A stretch of 64,000 bases of DNA, taken from NCBI RefSeq assembly GCF_002002905.1, contig NZ_CP019509.1:186001-250000 (forward strand), read 5' to 3'. A model generated the notes under the pieces. That model had not been told where the DNA came from. It searched no databases and saw only the letters and a list, made by a program, of their open reading frames with translations. Each line of letters opens with the position of its first letter. Position 1 is the stretch's first letter. Below are positions 32,001 to 52,402 of this stretch, piece by piece. The position numbers and the translations under genes were made by a program. This DNA is from Aquaspirillum sp. LM1 (GTDB lineage Bacteria; Pseudomonadota; Gammaproteobacteria; Burkholderiales; Aquaspirillaceae).

Positions 32001-32702
32001 ATGGCGAAGATTTCCAAGCGTCTGGCCGCTCTGAAAGCCACCGTTGACCGCAACAAGCTGTACCCTGTTGACGACGCCCTGACCCTGGTCAAGAGCGCCG
32101 CCACCGCCAAGTTCAACGAATCCGTTGACGTGGCCGTGAACCTGGGTATCGACCCGCGTAAATCCGACCAAGTGGTCCGTGGCTCTGTGGTTCTGCCGCG
32201 CGGCACCGGCAAGTCGGTGCGTGTGGCCGTGTTTGCCCAGGGTGCCAACGCCGAAGCCGCCAAGGCTGCCGGTGCTGACATCGTTGGTTTCGAAGATCTG
32301 GCTGACCAGATCAAGGGCGGCATGATGGACTTCGACGTGGTCATCGCCACGCCGGATGCCATGCGTATCGTCGGTCAACTGGGTCAGATCCTCGGCCCGC
32401 GCGGCCTGATGCCGAACCCGAAGGTGGGCACCGTGACCCCGAACGTCACCGAAGCCGTGAACAACGCCAAGGCAGGTCAGGTGCAGTACCGTACCGACAA
32501 GTCCGGCATTGTGCACGCCACCATCGGTCGCGCCTCGTTTGAAGTGGAAGCCCTGCGCACCAACCTGGCTACCCTGGTTGAAGCACTGATCAAGGCCAAG
32601 CCGGCCTCGTCCAAGGGTGTCTACCTGAAAAAGATCGCCGTCTCCAGCACCATGGGTGTGGGTGTTCGCGTCGATCAGCTGTCGCTCTCCGAGCAAGGCT
32701 AA
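32001..32702 (+). CDS. rplA: 50S ribosomal protein L1
   Basis: The 233-residue protein has the L1 signature around [20 protein letters not shown]. It forms the L1 stalk moving deacylated tRNA and is the translational repressor of the L11 operon in E. coli. It begins one base after the rplK stop; a GTG at 31992 is less likely. Confidence 0.97.
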   Translation: MAKISKRLAALKATVDRNKLYPVDDALTLVKSAATAKFNESVDVAVNLGIDPRKSDQVVRGSVVLPRGTGKSVRVAVFAQGANAEAAKAAGADIVGFEDLADQIKGGMMDFDVVIATPDAMRIVGQLGQILGPRGLMPNPKVGTVTPNVTEAVNNAKAGQVQYRTDKSGIVHATIGRASFEVEALRTNLATLVEALIKAKPASSKGVYLKKIAVSSTMGVGVRVDQLSLSEQG

Positions 32703-32710
32703 GAATCAAG

Positions 32711-32742
32711 CGGGCAGCGCTTTCTGATGAAGGCGCTGCCCG
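32711..32742 (+). promoter_or_regulatory. Hairpin at the start of the rplA-rplJ leader
   Basis: CGGGCAGCGC (32711-32720) pairs with GCGCTGCCCG (32733-32742). The 282-bp leader (32703-32984) has no gene. Its position matches the L10(L12) autoregulatory leader of E. coli, and a promoter for rplJL may also lie here; I cannot identify the L10 kink-turn by eye. Confidence 0.5.
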
Positions 32743-32984
32743 TGTCGTTTGCTTTGGGCTGATGCAGCATGCTGTGTCAGATTGTCAAAGACCGCAGGAG
32801 CTGGTTCGCCGGCTTAATCCTCACCGTCAAGGTGGTGTCCTGCGCAGATGGTGCACCCGAATGCAGGTCGTTTCTGTCTGTACCGGATCATTCCGGTATC
32901 GTGAGACAACTCTGAAATCAGGTCGCCGTTATCGTGGGGGGAAGGGCAATGCCCGACCCATTCCTCAACAACAGGAGGTAGACC

Positions 32985-33512
32985 TTGAGTCTCAATCTTG
33001 AAGATAAAAAGGCGGTAGTGGCTGAAGTAGCTGCCCAAGTGGCAGATGCTCAGACCCTGGTTATCGCTGAATATCGCGGCGTGAGCGTCAGCAGCATGAC
33101 CAAGCTGCGCGCCAAGGCGCGTGAGCAGGGCGTGTACCTGCGCGTGTTGAAAAACACGCTGGTGCGCCGCGCTGTGGCCGATACCCAGTTTGCCGGCCTG
33201 GCCGAGCAAATGGTTGGCCCGCTGGTGTATGCCGCTTCGACTGACCCGGTTGCTGCAGCCAAGGTGCTGTGCGACTTTGCCAAGACCGACGACAAAATCG
33301 TCGTCAAGGCCGGCGTATACGATGGCAAGCTGCTGGACAAGGCGGAAGTGGCACAACTGGCCGCTATCCCAGGTCGCGAACAGCTGCTGGCCATGCTGTT
33401 GGGTGTGATGCAGGCTCCGGTGTCCGGCTTTGTCCGCGCGCTGGCCGCACTCGCCGAAAAACAGCAAGGTGGCGCCACCGAACAAGCTGCCGAAGCAACC
33501 GAAGCTGCTTGA
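32985..33512 (+). CDS. rplJ: 50S ribosomal protein L10
   Basis: The 175-residue protein starts at a rare TTG, chosen because a perfect AGGAGG (32973-32978) is correctly spaced and [16 protein letters not shown] is the family start. It carries the rRNA-binding N-domain ([20 protein letters not shown]) and a C-terminal Ala/Glu helix that holds L12 dimers. The rare start plus strong ribosome-binding site may serve autoregulation. Confidence 0.97.
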   Translation: MSLNLEDKKAVVAEVAAQVADAQTLVIAEYRGVSVSSMTKLRAKAREQGVYLRVLKNTLVRRAVADTQFAGLAEQMVGPLVYAASTDPVAAAKVLCDFAKTDDKIVVKAGVYDGKLLDKAEVAQLAAIPGREQLLAMLLGVMQAPVSGFVRALAALAEKQQGGATEQAAEATEAA

Positions 33513-33556
33513 ACCGACAACCCTTAAGACTTAACTGATTTCTAGAGAGTAATAAC

Positions 33557-33928
33557 ATGGCAATCTCCAAAGAAGACATCCTCGAAGCCGTTGGTAACCT
33601 GACCGTGATGGAACTGAATGACCTGGTGAAGGCATTCGAAGAAAAGTTTGGCGTGTCTGCTGCCGCAATGGCTGTGGCTGCACCGGCTGGCGGCGCTGCT
33701 GCTGCTGCTGAAGAAAAGACCGAATTCGACGTGATCCTGCTGGCCGCTGGCGACAACAAGGTTAACGTGATCAAGGTCGTGCGCGCAGTGACCGGCCTGG
33801 GCCTGAAAGAAGCCAAGGATCTGGTGGACGGCGCTCCGAAGGCAGTCAAGGAAGCCGCACCGAAGGCTGATGCTGAAGCCATCCTGAAGCAGCTGCTGGA
33901 TGCCGGCGCGAAGGCTGAAGTGAAGTAA
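33557..33928 (+). CDS. rplL: 50S ribosomal protein L7/L12
   Basis: The 123-residue acidic protein has the dimerising N-domain ([20 protein letters not shown]), an Ala/Gly-rich hinge (about 38-52) and the factor-binding C-domain ([20 protein letters not shown]-like, here [17 protein letters not shown]). It recruits translation GTPases. Confidence 0.97.
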   Translation: MAISKEDILEAVGNLTVMELNDLVKAFEEKFGVSAAAMAVAAPAGGAAAAAEEKTEFDVILLAAGDNKVNVIKVVRAVTGLGLKEAKDLVDGAPKAVKEAAPKADAEAILKQLLDAGAKAEVK

Positions 33929-33950
33929 TCGTCGTTAAGACGATGCAGCA

Positions 33951-33978
33951 AAGGCTGGCGGAGCAATCTGCCAGCCTT
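33951..33978 (+). terminator. Attenuator hairpin between rplL and rpoB
   Basis: AAGGCTGGC (33951-33959) and GCCAGCCTT (33970-33978) form a perfect 9-bp stem. The weak T-rich tail suggests partial termination, the expected way to lower rpoBC expression relative to ribosomal proteins. A second imperfect stem lies at about 34040-34075. Confidence 0.65.
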
Positions 33979-34111
33979 GTTGCGCTTGTGTAGTGTGTTC
34001 TTTAAGACCGGCGGCAGGACGGATTCCTGCAAAAGAGAAAGCAAAAGCCAGCTTATTCCCGCTTGAGCTGACTTTTGTTTTCTTGCGCCACCCCACCTCG
34101 TTGGAGACTCT

Positions 34112-38224
<4,113 letters not shown>

Positions 38225-38435
38225 GAACTTGTAGGAAGCCCGTTGGCGTGCTGTGCCAACGGCGTCCGGCGCATGCCGGGGCGCGCAGATGCCGCATGGA
38301 GCGAGTCCGCTTCATCAGGGCATCCGTCGCGCCCGCCGCGCTGGCGCTGTGTTGCAGCACGAAATACGGGTTGGGAGCGGGTCAGGCGCTGCACTGGCAG
38401 CCCTTGGCCACCCCGAACGCCTCACTGGAGAAGTC

Positions 38436-42632
<4,197 letters not shown>

Positions 42633-42647
42633 TGCGCTAACGAAAAA

Positions 42648-42684
42648 CACAGCCAATCCAAGGTTTTACCGAGGGTTGGCTGTG
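42648..42684 (+). terminator. Hairpin after rpoC
   Basis: CACAGCCAA (42648-42656) and TTGGCTGTG (42676-42684) pair, extended by a few inner pairs. No U-run follows; it lies just before the str promoter and probably weakens read-through from rpoBC. Confidence 0.6.
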
Positions 42685-42693
42685 TGTCATTCG

Positions 42694-42723
42694 TTGACGG
42701 TGGCAAATCTGTTCCCCTATAAT
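42694..42723 (+). promoter_or_regulatory. Promoter of the str operon
   Basis: TTGACG (42694-42699), an 18-bp spacer and a perfect TATAAT (42718-42723) lie 63 bp before rpsL. Confidence 0.85.
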
Positions 42724-42786
42724 GCCGGGTCTTTTGCGGCGGCATGTGTGCATGTCGCCATTGACTTTTCTAGGAACCAACCATCA

Positions 42787-43161
42787 ATGCCAACAATTAA
42801 CCAGCTTGTCCGTAAGCCGCGCACGCCGGTGCGCGAAAGCAGCAAGGTGCCGGCGCTTGAAGCCTGCCCGCAAAAACGTGGCGTATGCACCCGTGTGTAC
42901 ACCACCACCCCGAAAAAGCCGAACTCGGCGCTGCGTAAGGTGTGCCGTGTGCGCCTGACCAACGGCTTCGAAGTGACCAGCTATATCGGCGGTGAAGGCC
43001 ACAACCTGCAGGAACACAGCGTGGTGCTGATCCGCGGTGGTCGTGTCAAGGATTTGCCGGGTGTGCGTTATCACACCGTGCGCGGTTCCCTGGATACGGC
43101 TGGCGTGAAAGATCGTAAGCAGTCGCGTTCCAAGTACGGTGCCAAGCGTCCCAAGAAGTAA
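42787..43161 (+). CDS. rpsL: 30S ribosomal protein S12
   Basis: The 124-residue protein has the conserved [18 protein letters not shown] and [17 protein letters not shown] loops; the lysines at the streptomycin-resistance positions 43 and 88 are wild type. It lines the decoding centre. The first ATG consistent with the family is used; the frame is open to 42598. Confidence 0.98.
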   Translation: MPTINQLVRKPRTPVRESSKVPALEACPQKRGVCTRVYTTTPKKPNSALRKVCRVRLTNGFEVTSYIGGEGHNLQEHSVVLIRGGRVKDLPGVRYHTVRGSLDTAGVKDRKQSRSKYGAKRPKK

Positions 43162-43276
43162 TCGGGCGGTGCTGTACAACTAGGCGGCCAGCAGCGCCGT
43201 CGAGTAAGTGGTCGACCCCGGATGGGCGACCGAGAGCGGGTTTCGCTCAACTGAATTGAAATATCTAGAGGTTATT

Positions 43277-43747
43277 ATGCCAAGACGTAGAGAAGTACCG
43301 AAACGCGACGTATTGCCGGATCCGAAGTTTGGCAACGTCGAATTGTCCAAGTTCATGAACGTGGTGATGATGGACGGCAAGAAATCTGTTGCCGAACGCA
43401 TCGTCTACGGCGCACTCGCCCAGATCGAGAAAAAGACCGGCAAAAACGCCATCGAAGTGTTCTCCACCGCCATCGGCAACGTGAAGCCGATCGTTGAAGT
43501 GAAGTCCCGTCGGGTTGGCGGCGCCAACTACCAGGTTCCGGTTGAAGTTCGTCCGTCCCGTCGTCTGGCTCTGGCAATGCGTTGGCTGCGTGAAGCCGCT
43601 CGCAAGCGCGGTGAAAAGTCCATGGACCTGCGTCTGGCTGGTGAACTTCTGGATGCAGCAGAAGGTCGCGGCGGCGCAATGAAAAAGCGTGACGAAGTGC
43701 ATCGTATGGCAGAAGCCAACAAAGCCTTCTCGCACTTCCGCTTCTAA
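43277..43747 (+). CDS. rpsG: 30S ribosomal protein S7
   Basis: The 156-residue protein starts [19 protein letters not shown] after GAGG. It nucleates 30S head assembly and represses the str operon in E. coli. Conserved segments [16 protein letters not shown] and [19 protein letters not shown] are present. A frame open upstream to 43208 lacks support. Confidence 0.98.
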   Translation: MPRRREVPKRDVLPDPKFGNVELSKFMNVVMMDGKKSVAERIVYGALAQIEKKTGKNAIEVFSTAIGNVKPIVEVKSRRVGGANYQVPVEVRPSRRLALAMRWLREAARKRGEKSMDLRLAGELLDAAEGRGGAMKKRDEVHRMAEANKAFSHFRF

Positions 43748-43777
43748 CCGATCTTTATTGCTGAAAAGGTTTTGGCT

Positions 43778-45877
<2,100 letters not shown>

Positions 45878-45888
45878 TACGCTGCAAC

Positions 45889-45918
45889 CCGGTTTCCGCT
45901 GGTGCGGGAGCCGGTTTT
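45889..45918 (+). terminator. Partial terminator between fusA and tuf copy 2
   Basis: CCGGTTTCCGC (45889-45899) pairs with GCGGGAGCCGG (45904-45914), counting two G-U pairs, with a TGGT loop and a following T4. It probably adjusts fusA/tuf ratios. Confidence 0.55.
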
Positions 45919-45957
45919 ATCTCTCTACTATGCTCTTTATCGAAGGAATTTAGCGAA

Positions 45958-47148
45958 ATGGCTAAGGAAAAGTTCGAGCGGAACAAACCGCACGTAAACG
46001 TAGGCACCATCGGTCACGTTGACCACGGCAAGACCACCCTGACCGCTGCGATCACCACGATCCTGTCGAAGAAATTCGGTGGCGAAGCCAAGGGTTACGA
46101 CCAAATCGACAGCGCGCCGGAAGAAAAGGCTCGCGGTATTACCATCAATACCGCTCACGTCGAATACGAAACCGAAACCCGTCACTATGCTCACGTTGAC
46201 TGCCCGGGTCATGCTGACTATGTGAAAAACATGATTACCGGCGCAGCCCAGATGGACGGCGCTATCCTGGTGTGCTCGGCTGCTGACGGCCCGATGCCGC
46301 AAACCCGCGAACACATCCTGCTGGCCCGCCAGGTTGGTGTGCCGTACATCATCGTCTTCCTGAACAAGGCTGACCTGGTGGACGACGCCGAGCTGCTGGA
46401 ACTGGTGGAAATGGAAGTGCGCGACCTGCTGTCGTCCTACGACTTCCCGGGCGACGACACCCCGATCGTGACCGGCTCCGCCCGTCTGGCGCTGGAAGGC
46501 GACCAGTCCGAATACGGCGAACCGGCCATCTTCCGTCTGGCCGACGCCCTGGACAGCTACATCCCGACCCCGGAACGTGCCATCGACAAGCCGTTCCTGC
46601 TGCCGATCGAAGACGTGTTCTCGATTTCCGGTCGCGGTACCGTGGTGACTGGCCGTGTTGAGCGTGGCGTGGTCAAGGTGGGTGAAGAAATCGAAATCGT
46701 GGGTCTGAAGGCTACCGTCAAGACCACCTGCACCGGCGTGGAAATGTTCCGCAAGCTGCTGGACCAGGGTCAGGCAGGTGACAACGTGGGCGTGCTGCTG
46801 CGTGGCACCAAGCGTGAAGACGTTGAGCGTGGCCAGGTGCTGGCCAAGCCGGGTTCGATCACCCCGCACACCGAGTTCGGCGCAGAAGTGTATGTGCTGG
46901 GCAAGGAAGAAGGCGGTCGTCACACCCCGTTCTTCAGCAACTATCGTCCGCAATTCTACTTCCGTACCACCGACGTGACCGGCGCAGTGAGCCTGCCGGA
47001 AGGCGTGGAAATGGTGATGCCAGGTGATAACGTGGCCATTACCGTGGCCCTGATTGCCCCGATCGCCATGGAAGAAGGTCTGCGCTTCGCCATCCGTGAA
47101 GGTGGTCGTACCGTTGGCGCCGGTGTGGTTGCCAAGGTTATCAAGTAA
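45958..47148 (+). CDS. tuf: Elongation factor Tu, copy 2
   Basis: The 396-residue protein differs from copy 1 (29235) only at residue 9, Asn (AAC) instead of Thr (ACG), with scattered silent changes. All GTPase motifs are intact. This is the tufA position after fusA. The DNA near-identity of copies 17 kb apart is the signature of gene conversion. Confidence 0.98.
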   Translation: MAKEKFERNKPHVNVGTIGHVDHGKTTLTAAITTILSKKFGGEAKGYDQIDSAPEEKARGITINTAHVEYETETRHYAHVDCPGHADYVKNMITGAAQMDGAILVCSAADGPMPQTREHILLARQVGVPYIIVFLNKADLVDDAELLELVEMEVRDLLSSYDFPGDDTPIVTGSARLALEGDQSEYGEPAIFRLADALDSYIPTPERAIDKPFLLPIEDVFSISGRGTVVTGRVERGVVKVGEEIEIVGLKATVKTTCTGVEMFRKLLDQGQAGDNVGVLLRGTKREDVERGQVLAKPGSITPHTEFGAEVYVLGKEEGGRHTPFFSNYRPQFYFRTTDVTGAVSLPEGVEMVMPGDNVAITVALIAPIAMEEGLRFAIREGGRTVGAGVVAKVIK

Positions 47149-47165
47149 GCCGGAGAGGATTGAAA

Positions 47166-47477
47166 ATGCAAAGCCAGAAAATCCGCATCCGTCTGAAGGC
47201 GTTTGACTACAACCTGATCGACCGTTCCGCACAAGAGATCGTTGACACCGCCAAGCGTACCGGCGCCGTGGTCAAGGGTCCGGTGCCGCTGCCGACCAAG
47301 ATCGAGCGCTATGACGTGCTGCGTTCCCCGCACGTCAACAAGACTTCGCGTGACCAGTTTGAGATCCGCACCCACCTGCGCCTGATGGACATCGTCGATC
47401 CGACCGATAAAACGGTTGATGCGCTGATGAAGCTGGACCTCCCGGCAGGCGTGGATGTCGAGATCAAGCTGCAATAA
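47166..47477 (+). CDS. rpsJ: 30S ribosomal protein S10 / NusE
   Basis: The 103-residue protein [20 protein letters not shown] is the family start. It is both a 30S head protein and the NusG/NusB partner in antitermination. It lies 17 bp after tuf, with GGAGAGG upstream, so it belongs to the str transcript rather than heading a separate S10 operon here. Confidence 0.97.
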   Translation: MQSQKIRIRLKAFDYNLIDRSAQEIVDTAKRTGAVVKGPVPLPTKIERYDVLRSPHVNKTSRDQFEIRTHLRLMDIVDPTDKTVDALMKLDLPAGVDVEIKLQ

Positions 47478-47521
47478 GCTGCAATAAAACGACACTAGAT
47501 GGCTTATATGGCGGTAAGTAC

Positions 47522-47550
47522 TTGCGGTCATTGAAAAATCTGTGTTAGAT
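47522..47550 (+). promoter_or_regulatory. Candidate promoter between rpsJ and rplC
   Basis: TTGCGG (47522-47527), 17 bp and TTAGAT (47545-47550). The predicted start would fall inside the hairpin at 47554, so either the promoter or the hairpin may be non-functional, or the shortened RNA start disables the terminator for transcripts made here. Confidence 0.45.
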
Positions 47551-47553
47551 TCG

Positions 47554-47583
47554 CGGGCTCATCTGATGGTGAGCCCGTTTTTT
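47554..47583 (+). terminator. Intrinsic terminator between rpsJ and rplC
   Basis: CGGGCTCA (47554-47561) and TGAGCCCG (47570-47577) form a perfect 8-bp stem with an 8-nt loop, followed by T6. It would end or attenuate the tuf-rpsJ transcript before the other S10-operon genes. Confidence 0.8.
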
Positions 47584-47629
47584 GTTATTGTCGGTCAATC
47601 GTAACCGGCACCTGATAAAGGAAATAACG

Positions 47630-48274
47630 ATGAGTTTAGGTCTTGTCGGTCGCAAAGTCGGCATGACCCGCGTCTTTGCCGAGGATGGTGCAACCATCCC
47701 GGTAACGGTGCTGGACATGTCGAACAATCGCGTCACGCAAATCAAAACCGCCGAAACCGACGGCTACAATGCCGTCCAAATCACCTTCGGTTCGCGTAAA
47801 GCCAACCGTGTGAACAAGGCTGAGGCCGGTCACTTTGCCAAAGCCGGTGTTGAAGCCGGTCGTGGTCTGCACGAATTCCTGCTGGACGCCGCCAAGTTGG
47901 GCGAGCTGAAGGCTGGCGATGCAATCACCGTCGAAGTGTTCCAGGTCGGTCAGCTGGTCGATGTGACCGGCACCAGCCAGGGTAAAGGCTTCGCCGGCGC
48001 GATCAAGCGTCACAACTTCTCCTCGAACCGCGCCTCCCACGGTAACTCCGTGTCGCACCGTTCCCCTGGTTCCATTGGTATGGCCCAGGATCCGGGTCGC
48101 GTGTTTCCGGGCAAGCGCATGGCCGGTCAGCTTGGTAACGTCAAGAGCACCGTGCAGAGCCTGGAAGTCGTCCGCATCGATGTTGAACGTCAACTGCTGC
48201 TGGTCAAAGGTGCCGTTCCGGGCGCCAAGGGCGGTGATGTGGTCGTTCGTCCGGCAGTGAAGGCAGGTGCGTGA
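47630..48274 (+). CDS. rplC: 50S ribosomal protein L3
   Basis: The 214-residue protein starts [20 protein letters not shown] and contains the loop [21 protein letters not shown] that approaches the peptidyl transferase centre. The ATG at 47630 has AAAGGAAA upstream; an extension to 47582 is not family-like. It overlaps rplD by one base. Confidence 0.97.
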   Translation: MSLGLVGRKVGMTRVFAEDGATIPVTVLDMSNNRVTQIKTAETDGYNAVQITFGSRKANRVNKAEAGHFAKAGVEAGRGLHEFLLDAAKLGELKAGDAITVEVFQVGQLVDVTGTSQGKGFAGAIKRHNFSSNRASHGNSVSHRSPGSIGMAQDPGRVFPGKRMAGQLGNVKSTVQSLEVVRIDVERQLLLVKGAVPGAKGGDVVVRPAVKAGA

Positions 48275-48894
48275 TGGAACTGAAAGTAATCAATCAGCAA
48301 GGTCAGGCCGTTGAAAGCCTGCAAGCGTCCGACACCCTGTTTGGCCGCGAATACAACGAAGCGCTGGTTCACCAGGTGGTGACCGCCTATCTGGCCAATG
48401 CCCGTAGCGGCAACCGTGCCCAGAAGGGCCGCAGCGAAGTGGCCAAGTCCACCCGCAAGCCGTGGCGTCAAAAGGGTACGGGCCGTGCTCGTGCCGGTAT
48501 GGCGTCCAGCCCGATCTGGCGTGGGGGCGGCAAGATCTTCCCGAACAGCCCGGAAGAAAACTTCGGCCAAAAAGTGAACCGCAAGATGTTCCGTGCAGGT
48601 GTGTCGGCCATCCTGTCGCAACTCGTGCGTGACGAGCGTCTGGTCGTGGTGGATTCCATCACGGTGGATAGCCCGAAGACCAAGGAATTCGCTGCCAAGG
48701 TGAAAGCCCTGGGCCTGGAACAGGCTCTGGTGATCACCAAGGAACTGGACGAAAACCTGTACCTGTCTTCGCGCAACCTGACCAACGTGCTGGTGATCGA
48801 AGCCGCTCAAGCTGACCCGTACAGCCTGGTGCGTTTCAAGAAGATCGTCATCACCCGTGACGCGGTGAAGCAACTCGAGGAGCAATGGGCATGA
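48274..48894 (+). CDS. rplD: 50S ribosomal protein L4
   Basis: The 206-residue protein contains the exit-tunnel loop with [19 protein letters not shown]. In E. coli L4 also represses the S10 operon. The start overlaps the rplC stop; the alternative GTG at 48271 adds one residue. Confidence 0.97.
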   Translation: MELKVINQQGQAVESLQASDTLFGREYNEALVHQVVTAYLANARSGNRAQKGRSEVAKSTRKPWRQKGTGRARAGMASSPIWRGGGKIFPNSPEENFGQKVNRKMFRAGVSAILSQLVRDERLVVVDSITVDSPKTKEFAAKVKALGLEQALVITKELDENLYLSSRNLTNVLVIEAAQADPYSLVRFKKIVITRDAVKQLEEQWA

Positions 48895-49187
48895 ACCAGG
48901 AACGTCTGATGCAAGTAATCCTTGCTCCGGTTGTCTCCGAGAAAAGCACCCTCGTCGCAGACAAAAACGAGCAAGTTGTTTTCAAGGTGGCCACTGACGC
49001 GACCAAGCCGGAAGTGAAAGCTGCCGTCGAGCTGCTGTTCAACGTCAAAGTGGACAGCGTGCAAATCCTGAACGTGAAGGGTAAGGTCAAGCGTTTCGGT
49101 CGTTTCATCGGCCGTCGCAGCGACTGGAAAAAGGCTTATGTTTGCCTGACCCCGGGCCAGGAAATCGACTTTTCCGCCGCGCAGTAA
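48891..49187 (+). CDS. rplW: 50S ribosomal protein L23
   Basis: The 98-residue protein has the pattern [22 protein letters not shown] and the extended loop [20 protein letters not shown]. It forms the docking site for SRP and trigger factor. The ATG at 48891 fits CGAGGAG spacing better than 48885 and overlaps the rplD stop by ATGA. Confidence 0.96.
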   Translation: MNQERLMQVILAPVVSEKSTLVADKNEQVVFKVATDATKPEVKAAVELLFNVKVDSVQILNVKGKVKRFGRFIGRRSDWKKAYVCLTPGQEIDFSAAQ

Positions 49188-49199
49188 GGGAGACAGAAC

Positions 49200-50033
49200 A
49201 TGGCATTAGTGAAAGTTAAACCGACGTCTCCGGGTCGCCGTGCGGTCGTCAAGGTTGTTACGCCGGACCTGCACAAGGGCGCTCCGTACGCTCCGCTGCT
49301 GGAAAAGCAAATCCAGAATGCTGGCCGTAATAACAACGGTCACATCACCACCCGCCACAAGGGCGGTGGTCACAAGCATCACTACCGTGTTGTTGACTTC
49401 CGTCGCAACAAGGATGGCATTGCTGCCAAGGTCGAACGCATCGAATACGATCCGAACCGTACCGCGCACATTGCCCTGCTGTGCTACGCCGATGGCGAAC
49501 GTCGCTACATCATCGCCCCGAAGGGCGTGAAGGCCGGCGCTGTGCTGCTGTCTGGCTCGGAAGCCCCGATCAAGGCCGGTAACTGCCTGCCGCTGCGCAA
49601 CATCCCGGTGGGTACCACCATCCACTGCATCGAGATGCAGCCGGGCAAGGGTGCGCAAATCGCCCGTTCCGCTGGCGCTTCCGTGCAGCTGCTGGCTCGC
49701 GAAGGCACTTACGCCCAGCTGCGTCTGCGCTCCGGTGAAATCCGCCGCGTGCACGTTGACTGCCGCGCGACCGTGGGTGAAGTGGGTAACGAAGAGCATC
49801 AGCTCGAATCGATCGGCAAAGCTGGCGCCAAACGCTGGAAGGGTATTCGCCCGACCGTGCGTGGTGTGGCGATGAACCCGGTGGATCACCCGCATGGTGG
49901 TGGTGAAGGCAAGACCGCTGCCGGTCGCGATCCGGTCAGCCCGTGGGGCACGCCGGCCAAGGGTTACCGCACCCGTCGCAACAAGCGTACGAACAATATG
50001 ATCGTGCGCCGTCGCTATTCGAATAAAGGGTAA
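49200..50033 (+). CDS. rplB: 50S ribosomal protein L2
   Basis: The 277-residue protein contains [20 protein letters not shown], including the conserved histidine near the peptidyl transferase centre, and the basic N-terminal [20 protein letters not shown]-like segment. GGGAGA upstream of the ATG. It is 12 bp after rplW. Confidence 0.98.
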   Translation: MALVKVKPTSPGRRAVVKVVTPDLHKGAPYAPLLEKQIQNAGRNNNGHITTRHKGGGHKHHYRVVDFRRNKDGIAAKVERIEYDPNRTAHIALLCYADGERRYIIAPKGVKAGAVLLSGSEAPIKAGNCLPLRNIPVGTTIHCIEMQPGKGAQIARSAGASVQLLAREGTYAQLRLRSGEIRRVHVDCRATVGEVGNEEHQLESIGKAGAKRWKGIRPTVRGVAMNPVDHPHGGGEGKTAAGRDPVSPWGTPAKGYRTRRNKRTNNMIVRRRYSNKG

Positions 50034-50039
50034 TTGACA

Positions 50040-50315
50040 ATGGCACGTTCGATTAAAAAGGGCCCGTTCGTTGACCTGCATCTGATCAAGAAGGTCGATG
50101 CGGCCCGTGCAACGAGCGACAAGCGCCCGATCAAGACCTGGTCCCGTCGCTCCACCGTGTTGCCCGAGTTTGTTGGTTTTACCATTGCCGTGCATAACGG
50201 CAAGACCCATGTGCCGGTGTATGTCACCGAAAACATGGTGGGCCACAAGCTGGGTGAATTTTCCCTGACTCGCACCTTCAAAGGCCACGCGGCTGACAAG
50301 AAGGCCAAACGGTAA
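50040..50315 (+). CDS. rpsS: 30S ribosomal protein S19
   Basis: The 91-residue protein begins [20 protein letters not shown] and has the [20 protein letters not shown] core. It sits in the 30S head near the A-site finger. A TTG at 50034 would add two residues. Confidence 0.97.
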   Translation: MARSIKKGPFVDLHLIKKVDAARATSDKRPIKTWSRRSTVLPEFVGFTIAVHNGKTHVPVYVTENMVGHKLGEFSLTRTFKGHAADKKAKR

Positions 50316-50324
50316 GGTGATGCG

Positions 50325-50654
50325 ATGAGAGTTTCTGCTGTTTTGAAAAACGCTCGCCTGTCGGCACAAAAGTGCCGTCTGGTGGCGGATCAAGTCCGTG
50401 GCCTGCCGGTTGACGCTGCGTTGAATATTCTGACGTTCAGCCCGAAAAAAGGCGCTGGTCTGCTGAAAAAAGTGCTGGAAAGCGCCATTGCCAATGCCGA
50501 GCACAACGAAGGTGCTGACATCGACACCCTGAAGGTGACGACGGTTTACGTGGACAAGGGCCCGAGCCTGAAGCGTTTCACTGCCCGTGCCAAGGGTCGT
50601 GGTAACCGCATCGAGAAGCAAACCTGCCATATCACGCTGACCGTGGGCAACTAA
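50325..50654 (+). CDS. rplV: 50S ribosomal protein L22
   Basis: The 109-residue protein has [20 protein letters not shown] at the N-terminus and the tunnel-lining loop with [20 protein letters not shown], where macrolide-resistance changes occur in other species; the loop is of normal length here. Confidence 0.97.
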   Translation: MRVSAVLKNARLSAQKCRLVADQVRGLPVDAALNILTFSPKKGAGLLKKVLESAIANAEHNEGADIDTLKVTTVYVDKGPSLKRFTARAKGRGNRIEKQTCHITLTVGN

Positions 50655-50664
50655 GGACAAGAAC

Positions 50665-51369
50665 ATGGGACAGAAGATTGATCCGCGGGGCTTTCGCCTC
50701 TGCGTAAACAAAAACTGGTCTTCCAAGTGGTTTGCCAATAGCCAGAACTTTGCCGGCATGCTGAAGGAAGACATCGAAGTGCGCGACTTCCTGAAAAAGA
50801 AGTTGAGCCATGCTTCGGTAAGCCGTGTGGTCATTGAGCGCCCGGCCAAAAGTGCCCGCATCACCATTCACAGCGCCCGTCCGGGTGTGGTGATTGGCAA
50901 GAAGGGTGAAGACATCGAGCTGCTGAAGCAGGAACTGGCCCGCCGCATGGGTGTGCCGGTGCATGTCAGCATCGAAGAAGTCCGCAAGCCGGAAATCGAT
51001 GCGCAAATCATCGCTGACGGCATTGCCGCTCAGCTGGAAAAGCGCGTGATGTTCCGTCGCGCCATGAAGCGTGCCATGCAAAACGCCATGCGCATGGGTG
51101 CCCAGGGCATCAAGATCATGAGCTCGGGCCGTCTGAACGGTATTGAAATTGCCCGTAGCGAATGGTATCGCGAAGGTCGTGTGCCGCTGCACACCCTGCG
51201 TGCCGACGTTGACTACGCCACCTCTGAAGCCAAGACCACCTACGGGATCATCGGCATCAAGGTATGGGTGTACAAGGGTGAGGTGAAGCCGGGCCAGGTA
51301 CAGGCCGAGCCGGTGCAACCTGAGAAGAAATCGAGAAAGGCAGGGGCGCGTCATGCTGCAACCAACTAG
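50665..51369 (+). CDS. rpsC: 30S ribosomal protein S3
   Basis: The 234-residue protein starts [18 protein letters not shown] and has the KH domain ([20 protein letters not shown]). With S4 and S5 it forms the mRNA entry helicase. Its last 17 bases overlap rplP. Confidence 0.97.
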   Translation: MGQKIDPRGFRLCVNKNWSSKWFANSQNFAGMLKEDIEVRDFLKKKLSHASVSRVVIERPAKSARITIHSARPGVVIGKKGEDIELLKQELARRMGVPVHVSIEEVRKPEIDAQIIADGIAAQLEKRVMFRRAMKRAMQNAMRMGAQGIKIMSSGRLNGIEIARSEWYREGRVPLHTLRADVDYATSEAKTTYGIIGIKVWVYKGEVKPGQVQAEPVQPEKKSRKAGARHAATN

Positions 51370-51769
51370 ACTCAAGTACCGTAAACAGCAAAAAGGCCGT
51401 AACACCGGCGTGGCCACCCGTGGCAACAAGGTGAGCTTCGGTGACTTTGGTCTGAAAGCTGTGGGTCGTGGTCGTCTGACCGCCCGTCAGATCGAAGCAG
51501 CCCGTCGTGCGATGACCCGTCACATCAAGCGTGGCGGCAAGATCTGGATCCGCGTGTTCCCGGACAAGCCGATTTCGTCCAAGCCTGCCGAAGTCCGTAT
51601 GGGTAACGGTAAGGGTAGCCCGGAATACTACGTGGCTGAAATTCAGCCGGGTAAGGTGCTGTACGAAATGGATGGTGTGGCTGAAGAGTTGGCGCGTGAA
51701 GCCTTCCGCCTGGCCGCTGCCAAGCTGCCGATCCCCACCACGTTTGTCGTGAGACAGGTAGGTCAATGA
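51353..51769 (+). CDS. rplP: 50S ribosomal protein L16
   Basis: The 138-residue protein begins [19 protein letters not shown] and has the [20 protein letters not shown] motif. It binds near the A site. The start lies within the rpsC end, indicating coupled translation. Confidence 0.97.
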   Translation: MLQPTRLKYRKQQKGRNTGVATRGNKVSFGDFGLKAVGRGRLTARQIEAARRAMTRHIKRGGKIWIRVFPDKPISSKPAEVRMGNGKGSPEYYVAEIQPGKVLYEMDGVAEELAREAFRLAAAKLPIPTTFVVRQVGQ

Positions 51770-51957
51770 TGAAAGCGTCTGAACTGAGAGCCAAGTCGGT
51801 CGATGAGCTCAAGTCCGAACTGCTGAGCCTGTTGAAGGCCCAGTTCGGTCTGCGCATGCAGATCGCGACCCAACAGCTGGCCAAGACCAGCGAGTTTAAG
51901 AAGGTGCGTCGTGACATTGCTCGCGTTCGTACCGTATTGCATGAAAAGGCAGCTTGA
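51769..51957 (+). CDS. rpmC: 50S ribosomal protein L29
   Basis: The 62-residue helical hairpin protein ([20 protein letters not shown]) includes the conserved [17 protein letters not shown]. Two ATGs are adjacent (51766 and 51769); the second gives the family start. It lies by the exit tunnel. Confidence 0.95.
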   Translation: MKASELRAKSVDELKSELLSLLKAQFGLRMQIATQQLAKTSEFKKVRRDIARVRTVLHEKAA

Positions 51958-51958
51958 T

Positions 51959-52225
51959 ATGAGCGAAACCGCGAAAATCGTCCGTACGCTGACCGGCAAG
52001 GTGGTTAGCGACAAAATGGATAAGACCGTTGTCGTGCTGGTTGAGCGCAAAGTCAAGCACCCAATCTATGGCAAGGTGATCCGTCTGTCGAAGAAGTTTC
52101 ACGCCCATGACGAGAAAAACGAGTTCGGTATTGGTGACACGGTGGTGATTGCCGAGTCCCGTCCGCTCTCGAAGACCAAGACCTGGGTAGTTTCGGCGTT
52201 GGTGGAAAAGGCACGTCAGGTGTAA
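51959..52225 (+). CDS. rpsQ: 30S ribosomal protein S17
   Basis: The 88-residue OB-fold protein has [20 protein letters not shown] and the KYIMRS-equivalent [19 protein letters not shown]. It begins one base after rpmC and ends the first block of the cluster; a 177-bp promoter region follows. Confidence 0.96.
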   Translation: MSETAKIVRTLTGKVVSDKMDKTVVVLVERKVKHPIYGKVIRLSKKFHAHDEKNEFGIGDTVVIAESRPLSKTKTWVVSALVEKARQV

Positions 52226-52231
52226 TGCCTG

Positions 52232-52260
52232 TTGCAGAGGACGCCAGTCCTCTGTATAAT
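52232..52260 (+). promoter_or_regulatory. Promoter of the spc operon
   Basis: TTGCAG (52232-52237), a 17-bp spacer and a perfect TATAAT (52255-52260). The spacer itself contains an AGAGGAC/GTCCTCT inverted repeat. The transcript would have a leader of about 135 nt before rplN. Confidence 0.8.
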
Positions 52261-52327
52261 GCCGTTTTTTCAATCGCCAATTTTTCTGGCGACTTACCCG
52301 TACGGGTTCCAAAACTGGCCGTTTGAT

Positions 52328-52352
52328 GCGCCGCACCGTCAGTGTGCGGCGC
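52328..52352 (+). promoter_or_regulatory. Leader hairpin before rplN
   Basis: GCGCCGCAC (52328-52336) and GTGCGGCGC (52344-52352) form a perfect 9-bp stem in the rplN leader. A second small hairpin, CACCAAA-TTTTGGTG-like, follows at 52355-52369. Together they could regulate rplN; no U-tract suggests termination. Confidence 0.5.
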
Positions 52353-52402
52353 TTCACCAAATTTTGGTGAACGAGACGGGTTAAGTTGGAAAGGTAAAAT
52401 TC

